A DNA stretch of 64,000 nt from Brienomyrus brachyistius (lineage: Eukaryota; Chordata; Actinopteri; Osteoglossiformes; Mormyridae): positions 10,200,435 to 10,264,434 of the forward strand of contig NC_064538.1 of NCBI RefSeq assembly GCF_023856365.1, in the 5' to 3' direction. This document shows, piece by piece, positions 24,701 through 35,805 of this stretch (position 1 is the stretch's first letter; each line of letters begins with the position of its first letter). The notes below the pieces were generated by a model. That model did not search any database and was not told where the DNA came from. It worked only from the letters and a program-made list of their open reading frames with translations. Position numbers and translations under genes: made by a program.

Positions 24701-27700
24701 GCAGGAGAGGGAAGAGGCAGAGGAAAAAGAGGAAGAAAAGGATGAGGCAGGGAGTAAGGAGCAGGAGAGGGAAGAGGCAGAGGAAAAAGATGTGGAAAAG
24801 GATGAGGCAGGGAGTAAGGAGCAGGAGAGGGAAGAGGCAGAGGAAAAAGATGTGGAAACCGATGAGGCAGGGAGTAAGGAGCAGGAGAGGGAAGAGGCAG
24901 AGGAAAAAGATGTGGAAACCGATGAGGCAGGGAGTAAGGAGCAGGAGAGGGAAGAGGCAGAGGAAAAAGAGGAAGAAAAGGATGAGGCAGGGAGTAAGGA
25001 GCAGGAGAGGGAAGAGGCAGAGGAAAAAGATGTGGAAACCGATGAGGCAGGGAGTAAGGAGCAGGAGAGGGAAGAGGCAGAGGAAAAAGATGTGGAAACC
25101 GATGAGGCAGGGAGTAAGGAGCAGGAGAGGGAAGAGGCAGAGGAAAAAGAGGAAGAAAAGGATGAGGCAGGGAGTAAGGAGCAGGAGAGGGAAGAGGCAG
25201 AGGAAAAAGATGTGGAAACCGATGAGGCAGGGAGTAAGGAGCAGGAGAGGGAAGAGGCAGAGGAAAAAGAGGAAGAAAAGGATGAGGCAGGGAGTAAGGA
25301 GCAGGAGAGGGAAGAGGCAGAGGAAAAAGATGTGGAAAAGGATGAGGCAGGGAGTAAGGAGCAGGAGAGGGAAGAGGCAGAGGAAAAAGATGTGGAAAAG
25401 GATGAGGCAGGGAGTAAGGAGCAGGAGAGGGAAGAGGCAGGGGAAAAAGATGTGGAAACCGATGAGGCAGGGAGTAAGGAGCAGGAGAGGGAAGAGGCAG
25501 AGAAAAAAGATGTGGAAACCGATGAGGCAGGGAGTAAGGAGCAGGAGAGGGAAGAGGCAGAGGAAAAAGAGGAAGAAAAGGATGAGGCAGGGAGTAAGAA
25601 GCAGGAGAGGGAAGAGGCAGAGGGAAAAGAGGAAGAAAAGGATGAGGCAGGGAGTAAGGAGCAGGAGAGGGAAGAGGCAGAGGAAAAAGAGGAAGAAAAG
25701 GATGAGGCAGGGAGTAAGGAGCAGGAGAGGGAAGAGGCAGGGGAAAAAGATGTGGAAACTGATGAGGCAGGGAGTAAGGAGCAGGAGAGGGAAGAGGCAG
25801 GGGAAAAAGATGTGGAAACCGATGAGGCAGGGAGTAAGGAGCAGGAGAGGGAAGAGGCAGAGGAAAAAGAGGAAGAAAAGGATGAGGCAGGGAGTAAGAA
25901 GCAGGAGAGGGAAGAGGCAGAATCATGGAATAAAAAAAATGAAAGTCAGAATACAGAATCCAAAAGTGAAGATTACAAGGCTGAGAAGGAAGAATTACTG
26001 AGTACTGGTCATGAACCTGAGGACACCCATTTAATGAATGAGGAAGGAGAACTGTTGAATAAAGATCAGGAGAGAAACTACACACAGTTTCTAAATCAGG
26101 AGCAGCAGAATGAGGGGTCCAAGGAACTGGATGAGGTCAGTGATGAAGCAGAGGGACTGAGGCAGTGTCAGGGAAGTAAAGAGGCAGAGATAATGAATGA
26201 GGACCAAGATAGTGGGAAAGCAGGTCTACTGCATAAGGACAGAGATATAAAGAAGGCAGAGTTAGCGAATAAAAATGAGGACAATGACCATATAAAGGTA
26301 CTGAATGAGAAAGAAGAAAATATTATGGTGGAGCTATTGATTAAAAACCAGGGATGCAAGCAGGAAGAGTTATTAAGTATGGAAGAGAAGGGAGTGGAGG
26401 CAGAGTTTCTGAGTGAGGAACTTAACAATAAGGAGCAAGGGAATCAAGATACATACTGTGAGGAGGTAGAACCACTTAATGAGCATAGGGAGAGTGTGGT
26501 AAAGGATTCCCCAAATCAAAACCAGGATATGCGGATGACTATAAACCTATCAGGAGAAATGACACATGAAAAAGAAATAGTTATGTCAGTCAAACAGTTA
26601 GTGGACAATGAATCAAGCATCCAGGAAGAGAGTAAACAAAACGGTATGGATGCAGAGTTATTAAGTAAAGACCAGCAACAAAGGACGGCAGAGCTACTGA
26701 GTATGTACCAGGAAAGTGGGGAGGCAAAGACGATGTGCAAAGACCAGGGCAAGGAGGAAAGAGAGATACTGAGCAGATACCACGGGGCTGTGCAGGCAGG
26801 TATCATGACAATGACCCAGAACAATAATGTGGAAGGTATGGTAAGTAAGGACGAGGAAAGTGGGGAGGCAGAGATACTAAATCAAAATCAGGAGTGTGTG
26901 GAGTTAAAGCTGCTGAATGAAGACAAGGACAATGACATAACAGAGATACTGAGTAAGGATCAGGTCAGAGAAGAGACAGACTTACTAGGCTGTGACATGG
27001 AGAGTCAGTTGCTGAGTAAGCAGCAGCAAGGTGAGAAGGCCAAGATACTGAATCAATGCCAGAAGGGTGAGGAGGCACAGTTATTGTACGACGATCAGTA
27101 TAATAAGGAGACAATGGTGCTGGGTAAATACAATGAGACTGTGACAGCCCATATGAAAATAACAAAGGATGGTAATAAAGCAGAGATGCTAAGTAAAGAC
27201 CAGACTGGTGAGGAGGCAGAGCTACTAAATCAGAATAAGCAAAATGTGGAGGCACATATACTGAATGAAGGCCAGAACGGTAATGACCTGGAGAACCTGG
27301 GTCAGGATAGAAAAAAGACAGATTTGCTGAACAAACACATAGAGAATGAGCTACAGGTAATGCACAAGGACAGTGAGGAGGCGGAAATACTGAATAAGTG
27401 CCAGGATCGCGATGAGGCAGTAATAATCAGCCTGGTTCAGGAGGGTGAAGAAGCAGAGATCCTGGATAAGGATCAAGACAATGGGGAACTAGAGGACCAG
27501 GAGATTGAGGAAACTGAGAGACTACAGGATGAGGACAATGAGGAGGCAGAGATACTAGACCAGGAAAATAAAGAGGGACATGTAACGCATAAGGACCAAA
27601 AAAGAGAGGAGACTGCCTTAGCAAGCAAAGACATAGAGAGTGAGGAGGCAGAGATACTGAATGGCAACCAGGAGTATAAGGAGGTGGAGTCACTGAATGA

Positions 27701-30700
27701 AGACCAGGACAATGAGAAGGCAGACATACTGAAAAAGCACAGAGAAGGTGGTGAGTTTGAGCCACTGAATACAGATGAGGATCGTGAGGAAACAGAGATA
27801 GAGGAGAGGTACTTGCAGAGTGAGGAGGCAATGATAATGCAAGAGGACCAGGAGTATTCGGAGGTTGAGAACCTGAATATGGACCAAGACAGTGAGGAGG
27901 TAGAGACCTTAGAAAAGAAGCTAGAGAGGGAGAAGGTGGAGACTCTAAATGAGGAACAGGAGACTATGAAGGCAGAGACACTAATTCAGGGTCAGCAAAG
28001 TGAGGAGACAGCGATTCTAATTCAAGATCAGGAGAGTAAGGAGGCAGAGGTAATGAATACAGACCAGGACAGTGCAGAGGTTCATCTACTGAATAAGGAC
28101 TGGAACAGTAATGAGGTACAGATACAGAGTAACAACAAGGAGGGTGAGGAGGCCGAGATACTGAGCTGTCATCAGGAGGGAGAGGACATGGAGGTACTGA
28201 ATAAGGAGCAAGATGGTGAGGAAATAATGTTACCAAACAGGGACCTGGAGACTGAGGAGGCAGGTCAGGTTCAGGACTTTGTTCAGAACGAGTTATTGAA
28301 TATGGGCCAGATGATTGAGAAGGTAGGGATAATTAACCAGGACCAGGAGGGTAAGGAGGCAGAGATGCAAGATCAGGACCAAGACAGTGAGGAATTAGAT
28401 ATATGGGACAAGGGCCCAGAGAGTGAGGAGACAGACAGACTAAATCAGGATGAGGAGCATGTGGAGGTACAGCTGCTGAAGAAGGATCAGGACAATGAAG
28501 AGGTAGAGTTTCTGGATCAGAAGAATAAGGAGGCAGAGATACATGAAGATCAAGTAAGAGAGGAGAGTGATTTAGTGAGCATAGACATGGAGACTGAGGT
28601 GCAGTTTAAAGTCAAGGAGAGTGAACGGGCAGAGATACTGAATGACAACCAGGAGTGTGTGGAGGTAGAGTTACTGAATAAAGACCAGGACAATGAGAAG
28701 GCAGATACCCTGGACATGAAGCTAGACAGTGAGGAAGCAGAGATAACAAATCAGGACCAAGAGAGTGTGGAGGTATACATACAGCATGAGGACCAGAACA
28801 GTAGTGATGCAGAGAACCTGGGTAAATACCTGGAGAGGGAAGAGGCAGACATCACACCCAAGGACAAGCAGAGAGAGGAGACAGATTTACTGAGTGCAGA
28901 CACACTGAGTGAGGAGACAGAGATACTGAATAAGGTCCAGGACAATGAAGAGGCAGAGACACTAATTCAGGGTCAGCAAAGTGAGGAGACAGCGATTCTA
29001 ATTCAAGATCAGGAGAGTAAGGAGGCAGAGGTAATGAATACAGACCAGGACAGTGCAGAGGTTTATCTACTGAATAAGGACCGGAACAGTAATGAGGTAC
29101 AGATACAGAGTAACAACAAGGAGGGTGAGGAGGCAGAGATAATGAGCTGTCATCAGGAGGGAGAAGACATGGAGGTACTGAATAAGGAGCAAGATGGTGA
29201 GGAAATAATGGTACCAGACAGGGACCTGGAGACTGAGGAGGCAAGTCAGGTTCAGGACTTTGTTCAGACAGAGTTATTGAATATGGGGCAGATGATTGAG
29301 AAGGTAGAGATAATTAACCAGGACCAGGAGGGTAAGGAGGCAGAGATGCAAGATCAGGACCAAGACAGTGAGGAATCAGAGATATGGGACAAGGGCCCAG
29401 AGAGTGAGGAGACAGACAGACTAAATCAGGATGAGGAGCATGTGGAGGTACAGCTGCTGAAGAAGGATCAGGACAATGAAGAGGTAGAGTTTCTGGATCA
29501 GAAGAATAAGGAGGCAGAGATACATGAAGATCAAGTAAGAGAGGAGACTGATTTAGTGAGCATAGACATGGAGACTGAGGTGCAGTTTAGAGTCAAGGAG
29601 AGTGAACGGGCAGAGATACTGAATGACAACCAGGAGTGTGTGGAGGTAGAGTTACTGAATAAAGACCAGGACAATGAGAAGGCAGATACCCTGGACATGA
29701 AGCTAGACAGTGAGGAAGCAGAGATAACAAATCAGGACCAAGAGAGTGTGGAGGTATATATACAGCATGAGGACCAGAACAGTAGTGATGCAGAGAACCT
29801 GAGTAAATACCTGGAGAGGGAAGAGGCAGACATCACACCCAAGGACAAGCAGAGAGAGGAGACAGATTTACTGAGTGCAGACACACTGAGTGAGGAGACA
29901 GAGATACTGAATAAGGTCCAGGACAATGAAGAGGCAGAGACACTAATTCAGGGTCAGCAAAGTGAGGAGACAGCGATTCTAATTCAAGATCAGGAGAGTA
30001 AGGAGGCAGAGGTAATGAATACATACCAGGACAGTGCAGAGGTTTATCTACTGAATAAGGACTGGAACAGTAATGAGGTACAGATACAGAGTAACAACAA
30101 GGAGGGTGTGGAGGCAGAGATACTGAGCTGTCATCAGGAGGGAGAGGACATGGAGGTACTGAATAAGGAGCAAGATGGTGAGGAAATAATGGTACCAGAC
30201 AGGGACCTGGAGACTGAGGAGGCAAGTCAGGTTCAGGACTTTGTTCAGACAGAGTTATTGAATATGGGCCAGATGATTGAGAAGGTAGGGATAATTAACC
30301 AGGACCAGGAGGGTAAGGAGGCAGAGATGCAAGATCAGGACCAAGACAGTGAGGAATTAGAGATATGGGACAAGGGCCCAGAGAGTGAGGAGACAGACAG
30401 ACTAAATCAGGATGAGGAGCATGTGGAGGTACAGCTGCTGAAGAAGGATCAGGACAATGAAGAGGTAGAGTTTCTGGATCAGAAGAATAAGGAGACAGAG
30501 ATACATGAAGATCAAGTAAGAGAGGAGACTGATTTAGTGAGCATAGACATGGAGACTGAGGTGCAGTTTAAAGTCAAGGAGAGTGAACGGGCAGAGATAC
30601 TGAATGACAACCAGGAGTGTGTGGAGGTAGAGTTACTGAATAAAGACCAGGACAATGAGAAGGCAGATACCCTGGACATGAAGCTAGACAGTGAGGAAGC

Positions 30701-33700
30701 AGAGATAACAAATCAGGACCAAGAGAGTGTGGAGGTATACATACAGCATGAGGACCAGAACAGTAGTGATGCAGAGAACCTGGGTAAATACCTGGAGAGG
30801 GAAGAGGCAGACATCACACCCAAGGACAAGCAGAGAGAGGAGACTGATTTACTGAGTGCAGACACACTGAGTGAGGAGACAGAGATACTGAATAAGGTCC
30901 AGGACAGTGAAGAGGCAGAGACACTAATTCAGGGTCAGCAAAGTGAGCAGACAGCGATTCTAATTCAAGATCAGGAGAGTAAGGAGGCAGAGGTAATGAA
31001 TACAGACCAGGACAGTGCAGAGGTTCATCTACTGAATAAGGACTGGAACAGTAATGAGGTACAGATACAGAGTAACAACAAGGAGGGTGAGGAGGCAGAG
31101 ATAATGAGCTGTCATCGGGAGGGAGAGGACATGGAGGTACTGAATAAGGAGCAAGATGGTGAGGAAATAATGGTACCAAACAGGTACCTGGAGACTGAGG
31201 AGGTAGGTCAGGTTCAGGACTTTGTTCAGAACGAGTTATTGAATATGGGCCAGATGATTGAGAAGGTAGGGATAATTAACCAGGACCAGGAGGGTAAGGA
31301 GGCAGAGATGCAAGATCAGGACCAAGACAGTGAGGAATCAGAGATATGGGACAAGGGCCCAGAGAGTGAGGAGACAGACAGACTAAATCAGGATGAGGAG
31401 CATGTGGAGGTACAGCTGCTGAAGAAGGATCAGGACAATGAAGAGGTAGAGTTTCTGGATCAGAAGAATAAGGAGGCAGAGATACATGAAGATCAAGTAA
31501 GAGAGGAGACTGATTTAGTGAGCATAGACATGGAGACTGAGGTGCAGTTTAAAGTCAAGGAGAGTGAACGGGCAGAGATACTGAATGACAACCAGGAGTG
31601 TGTGGAGGTAGAGTTACTGAATAAAGACCAGGACAATGAGAAGGCAGATACCCTGGACATGAAGCTAGACAGTGAGGAAGCAGAGATAACAAATGAGGAC
31701 CAAGAGAGTGTGGAGGTATATATACAGCATGAGGACCAGAACAGTAGTGATGCAGAGAACCTGGGTAAATACCTGGAGAGGGAAGAGGCAGACATCACAC
31801 CCAAGGACAGGCAGAGAGAGGAGACAGATTTACTGAGTGCAGACACACTGAGTGAGGAGACAGAGATACTGAATAAGGTCCAGGACAATGAAGAGGCAGA
31901 GACACTAATTCAGGGTCAGCAAAGTGAGGAGACAGCGATTCTAATTCAAGATCAGGAGAGTAAGGAGGCAGAGGTAATGAATACAGACCAGGACAGTGCA
32001 GAGGTTTATCTACTGAATAAGGACCGGAACAGTAATGAGGTACAGATACAGAGTAACAACAAGGAGGGTGAGGAGGCAGAGATACTGAGCTGTCATCAGG
32101 AGGGAGAGGACATGGAGGTACTGAATAAGGAGCAAGATGGTGAGGAAATAATGGTACCAGACAGGGACCTGGAGACTGAGGAGGCAAGTCAGGTTCAGGA
32201 CTTTGTTCAGACAGAGTTATTGAATATGGGCCAGATGATTGAGAAGGTAGGGATAATTAACCAGGACCAAGAGGGTATGGAGGCAGAGATGTTGGATTGG
32301 GACCAAGAGTATGTGGGGGTAGAGTTACCATGTACCTTGCAATACAGATACAAGACTCATCTAAGAGATGCATTTGATAAGCTTCGGGAGGTGGGGGGAT
32401 CTGAAAATGAATGTGACCCCGACACGTCCAGGGCAGCTGTGGAGGACAATGAGTGGATCTGGGACTGTGAGCTGCTAAAGGAGCAGCAGTACTATTCTGG
32501 GTGTAATGAGAAGAAGGAGAGTTGGGATATCTGGGATGAAACAGATGAAGCTGAACTGGGGCCAACAGCGTACAAAGAAAGACGTGAACTGGGGAGTCAG
32601 ATAGACAATGTTATTTATTGGCAAAGATGGAGCGAAGACGAGTTTGGAAGAAACAATGAGACCAGACAGATATTAGCTAATGATCTTTACCCCATAGCAG
32701 AGGAGAATGAAACTGAAAATAATTTAGAATATAATAATGTACAAATAACACAGGATATAGCAAAAATTCAAGAGATGCCACAAGCTGCTGACCAAAGCAA
32801 CACAATCATTCACTTTATCAAAGATAATCATGAGTTAAAGGAAATTCAAGAAAACAAATGCATTTTGTCAGAAGGTGAGTGTGCTGAGCAAAGGAATATA
32901 GTTAAACTGATGGAGTTGAGGGGAAAAACAGAAGACTTAAAGACTTTTGGAAATAATAAAGAACATCAAGATGTAGAAACTATAGAGGGAACGACTGGAA
33001 ATACCATGGAAAACAGACAATGTCCAGCCACTTTAGCAAATGCTGTAAATCAAAAAGACAGCAATGACTTAAGTGAATGTTTCATTCTGGATGGAGAAAA
33101 ACAAGAAGCAAATGCTATAAAGCAGAGTCCTGACAGTGTTCTGGTAAGAAGTGATGTACTGGGAGGCGGAAACACAGACTCTACCTGGGTGCCTGAGATA
33201 CCGAATAATGATGATGAGACTATTTGCACGGGGATGGCAATACAAAGAGATTCAATAGTCCGTGAAATGGGTGCAATGAGAGGTCGTCAAGCTATGGCAG
33301 AGACAGCTGAGGGACTCGAAGTTATTCAGAATGCTGGATTTCAAATGGATGGCGATAGAATACAAATGCAGGGAAGTTGTGAAAAAGACAGGGGTGATGT
33401 TTTAGAGCATCTGCAGTTAAGTATGGAAAGCGACACGAAATGGGATGGAGGGACTAGTCAGGGCTGGGACACGATAGCGATGGAGATGGAATACAAAGAA
33501 AAGACGCAAAGGCAGAATAATTATGAAGGAGCAGGGTCCAAAAAGCTAAGTGAAGTAATAACTCAAGAAGTAATAGAACATAGCGGTGGTACCGCAGGAC
33601 AGCAGAAAGGTGATGGGAAGAATTGGGACACATTTGAAGGAGGGTTAGCGCAGGGAGATATAGCACTAAAGCATAGTGAAGAGGAAAGCCTTCACACGGA

Positions 33701-35767
33701 TAGGGCTGTGGAAGATTACAGTAATGACTGCCCCCATGAAAAATGGGACAAGACACCTGTGTTCAGTCAATATCGCGGTTTTGAGGAGCTAGAACAAAAA
33801 ATATCAACAGATGAGGAAAAGTTGTTAGCATATCAGGGTGATGGATTAGAGAGGAAGACTGAATGTTTAGATGTTGGACCAGCTCAGGGGACAATTCAGG
33901 CCAAAGAAACAGAGGTTGGGCAGCAAAAGGACAAAGGCAGTGATCTAATAGAAAGTGAAGAAGCATCTACAGGTTTCTCAGAGGATAGTGAAAGTTTAAT
34001 AGAGAAGCTCAAATGCGACATGAATGTTATGGAGCTTCTTGCAGAACAGGGAGAGAAAGACAATGAAAGGAGAGATGAGGCTTGCAAAGATAATAACCAA
34101 TTACTGACAGAATTAGTGGAATATAGCAAAAGAGGGTCAGACATGAAAGGAGTAGATGATACATCCAGATCTAGCAATAAACAAGGTGTATCATTAATAC
34201 AACATGTGAATAGCGAGGACAAGGAGAAAGAGGGAGTGAAGAAACGAGAGCAAGGGACAGAAAGACACAGGATGACACCAGAGGAAGTATGTGGAGAAGA
34301 GGAGCTGAGAATGGAAGCCATACGAATTTATGAGGAGGCGGAGCAGGAGATGAGTGGAGATGTGATGGCTGAAAGGGAGGCGGCAGCAAAGGAACAGAAA
34401 CATAGAGAAGATAAAGGGAAAGAGGGATTCAGGGCCATGGGTGGAGGAATTGTTGTGACGCCGGAGGACAACAGACAGCGTGCTATTGGCTGTCTCCCCA
34501 CAGGCAGCTGGAGCCCACCAATATCAGGCCCGGACCTACTATACAACATAGTTCTGGTTGGCAGCAGCAGTGTAGGCAAGACCTCCTTCATGAAACGCAC
34601 TCAGAGTGGGGAGTTCACCCTGGACCACTGTGCCACGATTGGTGAGTAGCATTCTCCAGTGTCACAAGATACTACAGGAGCCCTACACAATTTTTTGTTC
34701 ACCCTCATTTAACACACTGGATTCAACTCCTTGTGCTAATTACCATGCAGCTCTTGAGCTGAATCATTTGTGGCGGAACAGGGAAAGAGCTAAGTTACAC
34801 AGGGCTCCGGCCCCCCAGGACTGGAGTTTGAAACCCCTAATGTAGTGTGTTTGTATGTACATGTTAGGTCTTGACAGCTGTATCCAGTCTCTGTTGGTGG
34901 ATGGTAGACGCGTCCTTCTACAGCTGTGGGACACTGCTGGACAGGAGAGGTAAGAGATTCTACTTAAGTTCAGAATATCAGTTGCATATACAGTATTAAT
35001 AATTGTGGCAGATTACAGCCACCCCTTCACATTCACAAGGGTTTGGGGTAGAGGATCCCCACGAATGTGCAGGTTTGCACAATAATTCTCAGGCCCATTA
35101 TTAAAAATGCAAAAATGATAGCACTGAAAATTTTTAAAGTTAGTGTGACAAATGTGAGGTTCCATGGTCACATGAGTGAGGCTGCTTGCAGAGACAAAGA
35201 TGCGTGGTGTGACCAAGCTAAGATGCATAGATGCCATAGTCCTTTTTCTTATCCACATACATTTTAATGTTAATTAAATTATCTTGGCTATTCTGCAATT
35301 TTTCAGAAAATGTATTCCCTTTTAATTGTCCAAGGCCAAGACACGGATAACTTCATCTATTGTGTCTGTGTATATATGCTTTCAGTTACAATGTGTCTTC
35401 TCAGGTACCACAGCATTACTAAACAGATCTTACGCAAAGCCCAGGGACTGCTACTCATGTACGACATAACTTGCATTGATAGTTTCAACAGTGTCCAATA
35501 CTGGATGTCCTGCATTCAGGTAATGTTCTTATACTGTACTAGTGTATCTGCCATTCTGTCAGACCCTCTTAATCTCTTCAGAAGCCGTACACAGCTACTC
35601 TCAGTAGGAGCCATAATGATTAAACAGCAGAACACTGATCAAAATGCTGCTAGGTTTAAAAGTCCAGTAGGAATCCTGCTATTCTACATTGAAAAGCATA
35701 CATTTTTTTCTAAACTGCATCAGAAACTTTTTGTGTGTGAGTGTGTGTGTGAGTGTGTGTGTGTGTG

Positions 35768-35805
<38 letters not shown>

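Noticed and set aside
24109..26001. 630-codon plus-strand frame (arginine/lysine-rich) overlapping rab44
   Set aside because: A shifted reading of the same 60-bp array; no start context or splice support.
23962..26085. 707-codon open frame on the minus strand (proline/leucine-rich)
   Set aside because: It exists only because the 60-bp units contain no stop in that frame. No family similarity; rab44 on the plus strand explains the region.
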